Below, piece after piece: positions 1-11,404 of a DNA stretch of 64,000 nucleotides. Origin of the DNA: Nelumbo lutea. Taxonomy: Eukaryota; Streptophyta; Magnoliopsida; Proteales; Nelumbonaceae. The stretch's first letter is position 1; each line of letters begins with the position of its first letter. The translations under genes and the position numbers were made by a program. Under the pieces are notes generated by a model, which was not told the origin of the DNA, did no database searches, and saw only the letters and a program-made list of their open reading frames with translations. Location: positions 86,892,076 through 86,956,075 of the forward strand of contig JAKGHH010000002.1 in the NCBI GenBank assembly GCA_022828595.1. Reading direction: 5' to 3'.

Positions 1-1148
1 CCCTTTAGAATTGAATTCATAGAGATCCCTTAAATTACTCTCCAGTGAAGAACCCAATTGACCACTTTCGCCGGTCACCATGACCAATCCAATGATTAAG
101 GCATCATTTGGCAAGTCTATATGGTGTGTCTTTTCATCTACGGATAGATAAAAAGATGAAAAATGGTCTACTGTCATTTGGGAACTAGTAGCCAGTAGCC
201 CAATAGCTGGTCAGTTTTGAAAGCCAAAAATTGTCTTTTTCGAGAAGGCTTTATTTGAAGATTCTCATCTTTCCTATGGCTCAGGTCTACTTGAGATAGA
301 CCAGTACGTCTACGTGTGTAAGTTGCACATGTTCTCAGTCCTCAAAATAGGGGTCTCTCAATCGATCTTCATTTCCTTAGAACACATCCATTAGAGCTCT
401 ACTACTGCTAAACCTCCATTAGCAGAGACCATGGAACCTTCAACCTCACTGTCAGTGAGCTAGATCAAATGTTGATACATTTAAATCTCACTGTTTTCCA
501 TCTCTTCGTTTTCTTTTTTCATTTCTTTCGTTTTTCTCCTTTCTTCCTTTCTTTACTCTTCTTCTTCCCCTTCTTTCTCCACCACTGATTTTAGTTTGTT
601 TCAAGTGGTCATTTCATCATCCGATGATCTTCCCATCAAGTTACAACTCCATCCTCTCCCCTTTGCACATGTCAACATGGGGTTTGTTTGCTTTGGATGC
701 ATTCTTATCATTGCATTTAGGGTTTATGCCATTTGGGTTTATGGTTTAATCTATTTGGTTGGGGTTTATGCTTTAACTAATTTCTATCTTCATTATAACA
801 TTGTATTTCTTTTCATTGTTATTGTAATGTATTCTGTTTCTACTTCGCCATGGATGACTATTCATTATTGGCCTCTGTTATGAAGTAGCATATATCATCA
901 AATAGCCTATAACATATTGTTTGATGAAATGGTTCTTGATGATTGATTATGAATTGTCATCATTGAATGATTTATCACATACACATTTTTCTTGGAATGG
1001 TTCATGATGGTTATGAATGGTCTCTGTCATTGAAATGATCTCTGTCACTATTCATTATTGTTTCTTGGAATGGTCTCTATCATTGGATGGTCTCTGTTTG
1101 AAAAATGGTCCTTGATGATGGATTATGAATGGTATCTGTTTGAGCAAT
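1..1148. other. Intergenic DNA, no gene recognised
   Basis: No protein family is recognisable in any frame. A pyrimidine-rich, C/T-dominated stretch lies at about 493-580. From about 890 to 1140 the DNA is built of loose, short repeats of phrases such as 'atggtctctgtcattg' and 'gatgattgattatgaa', which looks like degenerate simple-sequence expansion. The open frame at 596-883 lacks an ATG at its start and has the hydrophobic composition of translated T-rich DNA, so I do not call it. Confidence 0.6.
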
Positions 1149-1470
1149 GTTTTGCAAGTTTTGGGTGTTAGTGGGCCCACACATCCCATTCCTGTGATTC
1201 TAGATGTTGGTGGGCCCACATTGTTGTGTTTTGCAGGTTAGGTGTTAGTGGGGCCCTCACATCCCATTTCTATGATTATGGATGTTAGTGGGCCTGCATT
1301 GTTGTGTTTTGCAGGTTCTAGGTGTTGGTGGAGCCCACACATTCCATTTCTACAATTGTGGATGTTGATGGGCCCACATTGTTGTGTTTTGAAGGTTCTG
1401 GTTGTTAGTGGGGCCCACACATCCCATTTCTATGTGGGTGGTATTGGGCCCCACACTATTTTCTGAAATA
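1149..1470. repeat. Tandem repeat, about 79-bp unit, four copies
   Basis: Four successive units begin near 1149, 1225, 1303 and 1383. Each starts with a version of 'tgtgttttgcaggtt', continues through 'gtgttagtggggcccacaca' and 'cccatttctat', and in the first three ends in 'gatgttggtgggcccacatt'. Unit length varies from about 76 to 80 bp and the copies differ at many positions, so the array is not recent. Each unit contains two copies of the core GTGGGCCCAC or a variant of it, which is itself palindromic. Short open frames on both strands here follow from the repeat and are not genes. Confidence 0.8.
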
Positions 1471-2484
1471 TGCATATATTGTTTTGAATTTTTACATGTT
1501 CATAGATGACACAATGTTTTGGCACATGTGGATCAACTTGGCTCATGTGAAAGCCATGCTTAACAAAAAATCTTTAGTTCTTTCCATGTGCTGAGAAGAT
1601 TTGTCAAAAATAGTCATAACAACATAGTTATTGGTCTGCAAAGACCAACTCCAAAAATCCCAATGCATCTTTTGATCTACTGGGCTTTAGGAAGATCTTC
1701 CAAAACAGACTTGCCAAACAACGCCTAAAAATCCTCTTGCTTTCTATTTTTTAGAGAAAACCTCTTACTTTCTAGTGCTGGAAATTATATTTTTTTGAGA
1801 CAAAACCACTTGCTTTCTAGTGTTGAAAATTCTGGAATTTCATTCTTTCATTTCACTCTCATAATCACCAGATAAAGATCTAGATTTTCTTTCTTCTTTT
1901 TATTTTTGTGTATCAGCATTCACAAAGTTTATATTATTTAGATGAATATGAATTTGATAAACACAGTTTTTAACAAAACAATACATACTCCATCATCTCT
2001 CATCATTGTATTCTAATCTAACATAATACTGATAATGGGGGAAGTGTACCTCTTTCATTAGATCACAAAAAGCTGATAAGATACAATCGGAAGATGGAAT
2101 ACGATTATATTAAAAAAAAGGAAAAAAAAGAACTAAAAAATCCAATAAAAGGCAAATAGCTACATTTTTAAAGCAACAAAAAACATAAGCCCGAACCTTC
2201 TCAATCCATAACCTCATAAAAGAGCTACAGGTCATTAAACCATAAATTACATGAAATTATTTGCATAAAAAAATTACATGAAATTAGTCCAGAAATCTGT
2301 TAGTTTATAGCAATATGGTCCAGGAATCCATACATACACACAAATGGGTAATGAAAAAAGAAAAAGAGCAATCCAGACCATATATCATCAAAAGCACACT
2401 AAACCCGTGAACAAAAACCGTTTCTTTTTTTTCCACTTCAGAGAGATGGAGAAAACAAGAACCCTAAATTCATACCATCGAGAT
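1471..2484. other. AT-rich intergenic DNA and probable 3' UTR of the SF3B6 gene
   Basis: No coding signal is visible. The part next to the splicing-factor stop codon (about 2340-2484) probably belongs to that gene's 3' untranslated region, because it lies immediately downstream on the minus strand. I cannot place the polyadenylation site from sequence alone. The rest is AT-rich with short poly-A and poly-T runs. Confidence 0.5.
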
Positions 2485-2859
2485 CTACTTATCTTTGGTA
2501 GATACTCCATACTTCTCCTGCATTTTAGCAATCTCGTCCTCCTTCTTCTTTTGATCAACCTTCTTGCTCATCTTGGCCTGCTGGTAATACAACACGATCA
2601 GATACCGGTTAGCAACATTGAAGCCCGACAGGTGATCGACGGCCGTCTTGGCATCGTAGATGTCTTCGTAGACAACAAAGGCCGTTCCCCTGGTATCCTT
2701 GTTTGTACCAATACGTATCTGCCTTATCGCACCGTACTTGCCGAATATATCGTACATCTCCTCGCTGGAAATGTTGAAGGGAAGGTTTCGGACGTAAAGA
2801 ACTCTATTCACTTCCGGCGGGAGACGGGCGTTTCCCTTTCGAAGGCTGATTGTCGCCAT
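2485..2859 (-). CDS. SF3B6: Splicing factor 3B subunit 6 (SF3b14a/p14), RRM protein
   Basis: This is an uninterrupted 124-residue frame and the only intact cellular gene in the window. It encodes the small p14 subunit of the U2 snRNP SF3b complex. In the family this subunit contacts SF3B1 and lies by the branch-point adenosine during pre-mRNA splicing in the nucleus. The protein is one RNA-recognition motif: RNP2 is VLYVRNL at residues 20-26 and RNP1 lies around RGTAFVVYE at about 57-65. Tyr22, the residue that contacts the branch adenosine in the human protein, is at the same position. [16 protein letters not shown] follows, then a lysine-rich tail ([19 protein letters not shown]). Human p14 is 125 residues, so the length fits. 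The ATG at 2859 is chosen because it gives the family N-terminus and no upstream in-frame extension is needed. No intron interrupts the coding region. Two telo boxes lie just upstream. Family assignment is very secure; expression is inferred. Confidence 0.97.
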   Translation of the reverse strand: MATISLRKGNARLPPEVNRVLYVRNLPFNISSEEMYDIFGKYGAIRQIRIGTNKDTRGTAFVVYEDIYDAKTAVDHLSGFNVANRYLIVLYYQQAKMSKKVDQKKKEDEIAKMQEKYGVSTKDK

Positions 2860-2897
2860 TAATTGTCCTAAGGTTTCAATTCAAGAACAAAGAAAAC

Positions 2898-2925
2898 TAG
2901 GGTTTTGGATGAAAAATTAGGGTTT
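2898..2925 (-). promoter_or_regulatory. Two telo-box motifs (AAACCCTA) upstream of SF3B6
   Basis: On the minus strand AAACCCTA occurs at 2918-2925 and again at 2898-2905, that is 39-66 bases upstream of the SF3B6 start codon. In plants this motif is common in the promoter or leader of genes for translation and RNA-processing proteins. The spacing suggests the leader or the region close to the transcription start. The motifs are seen directly; the regulatory role is inferred from other plant genes. Confidence 0.7.
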
Positions 2926-3391
2926 AATTGAAAAAAGTAGGGCACAAGTTGCAGGCAGAAAGGGAGTTTTGACTCGCCTTCTGTGGCTAGTATTTGCGCA
3001 GCTTGCGCTGGAAGAGATTGGGAGCAAAGGAAGAATGTATTGAGGGTGGTGATTTTTCGGGAAAATTCCCGATTAGTATCCTGTACGTCGGGTTTAGTAT
3101 TATTTTGGTCTTCGAATTTTAAAACGCCACAGTTCAGTATCCGAAGCCTCAAAATGTATCTATGATATGTGAAAATGCATAAATGCCCTTAAGATGTGAT
3201 TAATTTTCTTTATCAACCATCTAATAACTGAACATGGATATGGATATGTTCACTTACTTAGAGCGAGATGTTTTAAATCATCCAATAAATGTAGAATCGA
3301 TGAATTAAAAGCAAAAGAAACGCATGCCCAACTATATAACGAAATAGATGAGTGAATTAATGAGGGGTAATTTGGTCCTCTAAGGACATCA
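2926..3391. other. Probable SF3B6 promoter region and intergenic DNA
   Basis: This stretch separates the splicing-factor gene from the first retrotransposon LTR. No gene is recognised. About 465 bp of non-repetitive DNA is all that lies between the telo boxes and the repeat cluster, so the gene's promoter is probably confined here. Open frames on either strand have no family resemblance. Confidence 0.45.
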
Positions 3392-4064
3392 TGATGCGTG
3401 ATATCACAGAATAGCTGGGTGACACCTCGGCACCATGTAAGTAGACCACTTTGGGCACTTCGCAATTGTATCAATGACCTTGGCACTACCCAGGTAAGCC
3501 AAACTGTGAACAACTAGGCAGGACCTCAAGTTAGTTAAGAGGCGACTTGCTTCCACCGAACTGCTCTGGCCCCGGTTAGCAACCTGCCTGATGTGCCTAG
3601 CGACCTTCCCCTTAAGTGGTCAACTGACTCCGAATTCCCCGAGATCATGACGCCACGTTGGAAGAGCAGGTTATCACCCCACCCCTTTTAGACGGGATTG
3701 GATAAACATTACTTGCTTGCACATAATCCATCTCCAAGCATGAAACCACCTCTGAATTAGACGAGTCGGAGATCCCGGATGGGTATCGTGAGGCTCATTG
3801 CAGCCCGCCTATATAAGGGACTCACCTTCAACCTCATAAGGTACGTGTGATTTAGCTCTCAAGCACTCTAGTTCTCTTGCATTCTTGCAAACACACCCAA
3901 TTCACTGACTTAAGCATCAGAGTGCCCACCCTGAGTAAAGCAACCTGTACACTCTGATCTCTCTTTCTCTTGTAGCTCGACCAAGCAACCTGCTCAGACT
4001 GATGTTCGGCTGTCTGCTAGTAGGGAGCACCAGATCGTGCATCGTCAATTGGCGTCATTTGTGG
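3392..4064 (+). mobile_element. Ty3-gypsy-type LTR with primer-binding site; body missing
   Basis: A GC-richer block with a TATA box (TATATAA, 3810-3816) about 235 bp before its end. It probably begins TGATGCGTGATATCAC at 3392 and ends ..CGTCA at 4047, followed by 'att' and TGGCGTCATTTGTGG at 4050-4064. This resembles the TGGCGCCGTCTGTGG primer-binding site seen after many plant gypsy LTRs. Only six more bases follow before a copia LTR begins, so the gypsy body has been cut away or displaced. The left boundary is uncertain because no partner LTR is present for comparison. Confidence 0.55.
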
Positions 4065-4070
4065 AAAACA

Positions 4071-4963
4071 TGTTAGACAATTATGCCCTTAGCTCCAATC
4101 AGATTTATGTACTTATTGACATTTTATTGTAAATGAATAAAGTACATAATTGATTCATGTTATTATGGTGTGTTTCTGTATAATACCCTTAAACTGGACA
4201 CTTATGAGACTCATGTTAGTTTAGAATCTTCACAGTTGTTGGATAAACCTAGAAAGGTTTATCCTGCCAAGGCTGACACTAATGTGCTGCCAAGAAGGTT
4301 GGGGTAGATTATCTCAGCTGCCAAGGTGAGACCTAAGGCACATGTAGTGTGGGTTTGATTGAAACTCTGAATCGGACCATTTTCCAGTTATGCCCTTGAC
4401 CTTGGAGACAAATGGACAAAACTGAAAAGTTACACCTAACCCCTAGACTCGATTATGGTACTACACTAGGTGTCGGATTGGGCTATCTTTGATATGCCAA
4501 TCAGTGAGATCCTTAGCAGGGGTCAAAACCTGGGTATGTTGGGGCAGTTTGAGAATTCACCTAAGTGGGTGATCATAGTGACAGAATCAGCCCATTTGTT
4601 GGACAAAGTGAATGATCAATGAATGCACTCTACCTAATGGAAACCTAAACTGCCGACATTTGATTTCAAACTTGTTAAGATTTGTTTTTTGCAAAATATA
4701 TTTATATAGAGATATTTCACAAAATGTTTGCAAAAAATGTTTTAATTCCCGGGATCCATGTGAGTAAAGAGTGCAACACTGTACCTTGCAATCGAGGGAG
4801 AGGTTCTCTCTTGTCAGCCAGTGTTTGATCATTATGGGTTGAGAGGTTAAATGTAAGACCATTTAAGGTTTTTACCTAATGAGCTAATCTCACATAAGTC
4901 CATAGTCTTTAGACCTTCATAAGGTGATTGGACCCAGGGACCATTTAGTGTAAATGTTGGGCC
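4071..4963 (+). mobile_element. Copia-family LTR, 3' truncated (plus strand)
   Basis: Starts TGTTAGACAATTATGCCC and follows the common copia LTR of this window: ATTGTAAATGAATAAAGTAC, then AATACCCTTAAACTGGACAC, and so on. It stops after 'gtgtaaatgttgggcc', about 890 bp into a 1.9-kb LTR, where it abuts an inverted LTR of the same family. No internal region follows. Confidence 0.85.
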
Positions 4964-4970
4964 TGCTAAG

Positions 4971-7186
4971 AACTGTAGGCAGATGCAAGATTAGCCCATC
5001 AGGTATTATTCTTAATGGTCTTACACTTAACATTTCAGCCCATAATAATCATACACTACCCGACAAGAGAGGACTGACAAGTTGTCGAAGCCCTCAAAAT
5101 TAATTCTAGTCCCACCTTACTATAAACTTGTAGTAACAGCGGTACCAGGTCGAATCCCACAGGGAGCCAGTAATTAATTTCTCAGTCGAATGCGCAATAT
5201 AAAGAGTGGAAATTCGAATAATTAAATTTCTAAAATAATTGAAGCGCAAATAACAATTAATAAGGAATGTTCAGTCTTACCAACTCTGATCCAAGAGTTC
5301 TAATTGAGTCAATTGGTCATCGATCATAGGAAAAAAATCTGCAGTCTTGCAATTCAAGCATTTAACCTTCGGATTTATTAGGATAGCCATAATAAACCTC
5401 GTGTTTTCCTAATTTAGTTGACCAAACCCAGCATTCGATCAACACTTATCATTGACCGACTGGGCACGATAGCGTTTCATATCAATTAATGATAGCAATA
5501 ACCTCCGTAACTGCAATTATCGAATCTTATTCCATTGATTCCCTTTAGGTTAAAACATGCCAATACATTGGTCAAAGGCTGTCATGAACAATTGACCCAA
5601 AAAAAATTAACTTAATTGCTACTTGTACCACTATTCATGACAATTACGGATCATCGAATCATGAATAGTAGTAGGAAGATCAACATTAATTAACTTGTCA
5701 TACTAATCAACATTAACTTCCACAAGAACATGCACAAGAATCAACGAATACTTGAATTAAAAGCAAAAAATTAAATTAAATACATAACCTCACAATGACA
5801 CAATCAAATCAATAATTCCCCTTGAATAAGAAAATAAAAGCTCAGCCGCTCATGGTTGTCGACTCCTTATTACTTTGTTTCCAAGATGGATGGATTGATT
5901 GACTCCCTGAAGCTAGTTTGCCCCCCGCCCCTTATATAGCTTTAGGAGGAGAGCTGTTTTCCAACTCCCTTTAGGAGATTATCCTAAAAAATAGAAAGTC
6001 CTAGTCGGTTTTGATCTAATCCTATCCTATCTCTTATCTAGTAATCTCAATCTTCTTATCCTTCTAGAATTATATTTGAATTTTAAATCTGATGAGACTC
6101 TTCTTATCTTTCTTGAGATTACATTCGAAATTTAAATCTGATGAGACTCTTTATTCTTGAATTGGAGTTGGGCTTCTCTAATAAATTGGGTTGCTACAAG
6201 GCTTTTCTGCGAATTAGGCTTCAGCTATGAACTGGGCTTTACTACAAATTTACTCCAACTTTGGGCTCAATTTTGACCTCGATGTAGATCGAATCTGTCA
6301 AAATCCAAAACATGAAAGTTGTGGAATTATCCCTTTTCTTTCCGGTGCATCTTGAATCATCCCAATCAAAGTCTGGATTTGAGAGTTATGCCCAGAATAC
6401 TGAATGGTGCCGAAACTGTGCAAAATCGTTCGATTAGCATTGTTTTACTCCTGTCGCCTTCTTGCTTGCCTTGAATCGAAATACAAGAGTAATGAGTCCA
6501 ATTAAGTGCTAATTTAATGTAAGAGAATGAATATTTGGGATAAAAATATGATACTTTTTATTCCCATCAAGGACCTCTTCCTCGGCTGCAAGGTATAGTG
6601 TTGCACTCTCTACTCACATGGATCCCGAGAATTAAAACATTTTCCAAATATTTTGAAATCAAATGTCAACAGTCTAGGTTTCCATCAGAGAGAGTGCATT
6701 ACCCGATCATTCACTTTGTCCAACAAAGGGGATAATTTTGTCACTATGATCACTCACTCAGGTGAATTCTCAAACTGCCCCAACATACCCAGGTTTTGAC
6801 CCCCTCTACATATCTCACTAGTTGGCATATCAAAGACAACCCAATCCAACACCTAGTATACTATTATAATCGAGTCTAGGGGTCAGGTGTAACATTCCAG
6901 CTTAGCCCATCTATCTCCAAGGTCCAGGGCAATACTAGAATTCTAGTCTAGTTTAGGGTTTCAAAAAAACCCACACTGCATGTACGTCAGGTCTCACCCT
7001 GGCAACTAAGACAAACCACCCAAACCAACGACTGTGAAGATTCTCAACTAACACGAGCATCATAAGTGTCCAGTTTAATGATATTACACAGAAACACACT
7101 AATATAACATGAATCAATTATGCACTTTATTCATTTACAATAAGTACATCAAACTGATTGAAGTTAAAGGCATACACTATCTAACA
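4971..7186 (-). mobile_element. Copia-family LTR (minus strand), truncated and split by a gypsy solo LTR
   Basis: On the minus strand this is the 3' LTR of copia body A. Its outer start (reverse complement of TGTTAGATAG) is at 7186, directly beside the polypurine sequence AAGTGCAAGTGGGAGT (7187-7202, minus). The LTR is missing everything beyond about its first 800 bp. It is interrupted by a gypsy solo LTR at 5075-6569 (duplicated target AGGAC). Its left end is joined to the plus-strand LTR at 4071-4963, forming an inverted pair. Confidence 0.85.
5075..6569 (-). mobile_element. Gypsy solo LTR (G2 family), target duplication AGGAC
   Basis: A 1495-bp LTR that starts TGACAAGTTGTCGAAGCCC and ends ATTCCCATCA as read on the plus strand. 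AGGAC flanks it at 5070-5074 and 6570-6574. Removing it with one AGGAC restores the surrounding copia LTR exactly. It is related to the LTRs of element G2 and to the solo LTR at 39667-41059: all share the GGCTTCGACAAC-type end and the AATATTTGGGGATAAAAATATG-type start, in opposite orientation here. A TATA box lies at 5932-5938 (minus) followed by a G-rich run. It arose by recombination between the two LTRs of a full element. Confidence 0.93.
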
Positions 7187-7260
7187 ACTCCCACTTGCAC
7201 TTAGGTCCAATCAGGTACAAGCTAGAGTCCCAGACTGTCCATGTGTTTTTCAAACACTTT

Positions 7261-10200
7261 CTATGTCAGTAGCTTAATCAATGGATCTGCCACATTCTTT
7301 GCTAATGCTACCTTTTAACATCAATCTCTCGTAGATCCAGTGTTGTCACACAACAGTGGAATGGGTGATGTGCTTAATTTCAAATTCCATAATGAACACC
7401 TTCATTCATTAGGTTGCCTCACTTATGGCAATGTGCTTGAGTTGGGTTGTGGACTGTTATTTTTACTACTCAGGACCCCATCATGAAGATGTAACTAGAC
7501 GTAGACATTCTATCATCTAAGTCTGACTGGAAGTCGGTATCAGTATACCCAATGATCTGTGGTGACCTAACATCGAATACTAGACAAAACTCTTTTGTCC
7601 TTCGAAGGTATTTCAGTATGTGCTTCACAGATGTCTAGTGCTTCTGCCCTGGGTTAGATTGGCATCTACTTACCACACTCACTACCTGAGCAATGTCAGG
7701 ACGATTGCACATCATGACATACATGATGCTCCCTACGGCTGAGGCATAGGGAATCTCTTTTATGCCCCCAATCTCTTTAGGAGTCTTGGAGACATACATT
7801 GGAGAGTGACTCTGTACCCGAAAGGAACATTTTCTTTCTTGGAGTTCTCCATACTATATCTCTTGACAATTTTGTCAATGTAAGCAGATTGGGATAATCC
7901 TATTATCCTCTTTGATCTATCTCTATAGAGTTGAAGTCCCAATATGTAGGAGGCTTCTCCAAGATCTTTCATTGAGAAATGCTACAAAAGCCACACTTTC
8001 ACCGTAATTAATATTACTACATGATTCCCAATGAGTAGAATGTCATCTACATACAGAACCAAGAATGTAACTTTATCTCCATTGGTCTTCCTATAAACAC
8101 AGGGCTCATCCAAATTCTACTCAAAGTCAAACTGTTTGATGGTAGAGTCAAAACGAATGTTCCAACTCCTAGAAATTCGCTTAAATCCATATATGGATCG
8201 ATTAAGTTTACATATCATGTGTTTCTGACCTGCAACAATGAATCCTTGTGGTTGCTGCATATAGATATTTTCAGTAAGATCTCCACTCAGGAACACAATT
8301 TCGACATCCATTTGCCAAATCTCGTAGTCATGGTACGCTGCTACTGCTAGCAGGACCCTAATGGATTTAAGAATGGCCATGGGTGAAAAGGTTTTCTCAT
8401 AGTCGATTCCCTTTTTTTTAGTGTACCCTTTCGCCACAAGATGAGCCTTATAGGTCTCAACCTTATCATCAGGGCCCTTCTTCCTCTTATAGATCCATTT
8501 GCAACCAATTGCTTTTACCATAAGGGGCAGATCTACTAGAGTCTAGACTCCTTTGGTCTCCATTGAGTCTATCTCAACTTTCATGGCATCTACCCACTTC
8601 AAAGAATCTATGCCCAACATAGCTTCCACATAAGTCGTGGGATCCTCCTCACTTATCATGGCTTCTACCAAGTAACTTTCTTGGTCATAGCCGTAATGAA
8701 CTAGAGGCTTGAATACCCAGGTAGACCTTTTAAGTTGTGTATCTAGAGCTTGTGGAACATCCCCCACTACTTTTGTGCTCTCTTCATCAAGAACAACTTC
8801 TTGTTGAAGATTTTCCAAGATGTAATCTTCTTCTAAGAAACAGGCATTTCGATTGCAAAACACATTTTGTTCTTTTGGTTCATAGAATAGTTAACCTACA
8901 AAGCCTTTTTGGTAACCTACAAATAACGACTGGTCTTAGATTCTAATTTGTCCACACTTGTTCTTTTAACTTGTAAAAGACAACCCCTCAAGTGTCTCAC
9001 ACTTGGTTTCTTATCGGTCAAAGCTCAAAAGGGGTCTTTAGAACAAATTTGGTTGGAACTCGGTTCAGCAAGTAAATCACAGTCTCCAATGCGTATACCC
9101 AAAAGGACGTAGATAATTCTGAGTGGATGAGAAGTGATTGGACCATATCCAATAGGGTCTGGTTCCTCCTCTCTGACACACCGTTTAACTGTGGTGTAGC
9201 GAAAGGGGCTAATTGTGATACTATCTCATTGTCCTCTAAGCGGTCCATGAATTTGTCAGAATGATACTCACCACCTCGATCTGATTGATGGGCTTTAATT
9301 TCTCCCTAACTATTTCTTGACTTTTTGTCTGAACTCTTTGAACTTTTTAAAGGATTCAGATTTATGTCTCATTAGGTACACGTTACCATACTGAGAATAA
9401 TCATTGGTAAAGGTTATGAAATAAACATGTCGATTACGTGTTCTAACATTCAGGGGACCACATACATCAGTATGTATCAGGTCAAGTGTGCCTGTAGATC
9501 TTTCAGGCTTACTGGTAAATGACCTTTTTGTCATCCTACCCTGAAGGCAAGGTTCACAAGTTGGAAGATCTTCTACAGTTAGAAAATCCAAAGGACCATC
9601 ATTTACCAACCTTGTGATACGATCTATATTAATGTGGCCAAGTCAGTAATGCCACAAGCACGTGGGACTAACTGTATCATGGATTCTTTTCTTAGGGTTT
9701 ATTTTCGACGTAGTTTCGGTAATGTTGGTTTCTAGAGAGGGATGGAGAAAATAGAGACCATTCTCAAGTTCTCCATATGCAAGGAATTTGTTATTCCTTT
9801 TTACAGTAATCACATTACTTAAAAGAACAGAATAATCATCCACACATAGTTTTGAAACAAAAATCAAATTTCTTCTTAAATTAGGTACGAAAAGACAGTC
9901 TTTCAGTACAATAATTCATTCTCTAAAAACTAATTTTATAGTGTCTATGGCTGTAGCTGCAATAGTTGCAGAAGTCCCTAAGTAAAGTGTTACTTCTTCA
10001 TCACTCAGTCTTCTGCTTATCTTGAACCCCTGCAGTGAGTTACATGCATGAGTAGAAGCCCTGGAGTCAATACACCATGAGGCAGAAGTGACCAACAGAT
10101 TGGTCTCTATGATGAAAGAGTCAAACATACCTTGTTTCTTAGCCTCTAGGTATTGAGGACAATTCCTCTTCCAGTTGTCGGTCTATTTATAGAAGTGATA

Positions 10201-10904
10201 GGCATCTGATGCCTTATCTTTCTTCTACTTTTTAGCTTTGCTACCCTTCTTCTAAGCCTTCTTTTTAGCCTTCTACTTTTTCTTGCCTAATTTTCCACCT
10301 TCAACAAGCATGGCTATCAGATTATCATTCTTAATCAGTTCTTCAGCCCTTTGCCACATATTGTTAAGTTCCCGAAGGTTAATATTTAGCTTATTCATGT
10401 TGTAGTTTATGATAAATTGATTGAAGGATGGAGGCAAGGAATTGAGAACAACATCAATTTTGGTGTCATGATCTAGCCCTGACCCGAGAGCCTCCAGTTC
10501 ATTGATATTGCCCATCATCTTTAGACAATGGTCATGAACCTGTTGGTTCTCAATCATTTGTGCGGTCATAAACAATTTTAAGACCTTTTGTCGAGTAGAA
10601 CGATTCTACTCTTCGTACATAGTCTCCAGACTATCCAATATATTTTTGGACACTTTGATCTTATCGAATTGTCGTTGTATCGGATTTTCTAAAGAGGCTA
10701 TAATATAACAACATACAAGAGAATTTTTCTCTTCCCATTCTTGATACTCTCTCCTTCAGGCCTCAGAAGCCTTGTCACCCAGACGATCCAGAGTAGGGCT
10801 CTTATAAATTTTGTCCAATTTCTTGGACGTCAGAACCAGTCAGCATAATTATGGCCCTTGAGTTTGTTATTATCCAACAACTTGGCAAAGTTTCCGTTTG
10901 CCAT
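7261..10904 (-). pseudogene. Copia body A: decayed gag-pol polyprotein
   Basis: Read on the minus strand from the ATG at 10904, this holds a Ty1-copia polyprotein in normal order. Gag (UBN2-like, 10904-10273) keeps LGSGLDHDTKIDVVLNSLPP. Next come the protease (about 10100-9950), the GAG-pre-integrase zinc region (about 9870-9540, LPTCEPCLQGRMTKR), the integrase core (about 9540-9018, LDLIHTDVCGPL and NGVSERRNQTLLDM), reverse transcriptase (about 8860-7760, AIGCKWIYKRKKGPDDKVET) and a badly shortened RNase H. It ends with a conserved stop at 7261. Many stops and frameshifts split it into short frames. The protease reads D-S-R where D-S-G is expected. The RNase H region has lost sequence relative to copy B. 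It cannot make a working product. Confidence 0.9.
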
Positions 10905-11404
10905 TTCTGGTAAAAGCAAAGCAAATTTATAAGTCCACAAACTAATTGATTTATGTCATTACATATAAAGGGCTTTTAATCTATGTCTCATTTCCATTTT
11001 GGGCATCTTTGAGATTCTCTCCAATCTCAGTGATGGAGACAGTTGTGTCTTTGGAAATGTGGGAAACCACATAGGGTGCATGGAGCCAAATGTTTCAGCT
11101 ACAAAACCCCACCACCTTCTATGAAGTATCTCATCCACTCATCATATGAGCTTTCCCTTTGGCCTTTGTCAGACAAGATTCATAGCCATTTTAGGTTAAA
11201 CCTTTTTGTCCAGTAAGTGCTCTCCCATCAAGTTTGTGAACGCCAAGGTACTATGAGAGAGTCTTCCATTTTAGGATAAGGCCCTCCCACATCAGTCTAT
11301 GACGCCCCTATCATCTTATGAAGCAATCCAACCAACTGCATTAACAGATGGATAACCTAATTTTATGGTGCATCTCTACCCACCAATAAAGCCAACCTTC
11401 ATAT
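10905..11404 (-). other. Untranslated leader of copia body A
   Basis: Lies between the gag start and the upstream LTR on the minus strand. It contains the same leader found in copia C around 17587-17900, including 'ttaacctaaaatggctatga' and the downstream 'ccctatgtg' block, so it is family-specific non-coding DNA. I could not recognise a standard tRNA-Met primer-binding site next to the LTR. Confidence 0.7.

Noticed and set aside
596..883. 95-codon open frame
   Set aside because: It does not start with ATG, is composed of translated T-rich DNA, and shows no domain or conservation signal.
1238..1466. Overlapping open frames on both strands
   Set aside because: They follow from the 79-bp tandem repeat, which lacks stops by chance.
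2344..2862. 172-codon plus-strand frame over SF3B6
   Set aside because: It overlaps the splicing-factor gene on the opposite strand and is its antisense shadow plus UTR; no family match.
3392..4047. A plant gene promoter with TATA at 3810
   Set aside because: The TATA box is followed by an LTR end and a retroelement primer-binding site, with no coding exon downstream.
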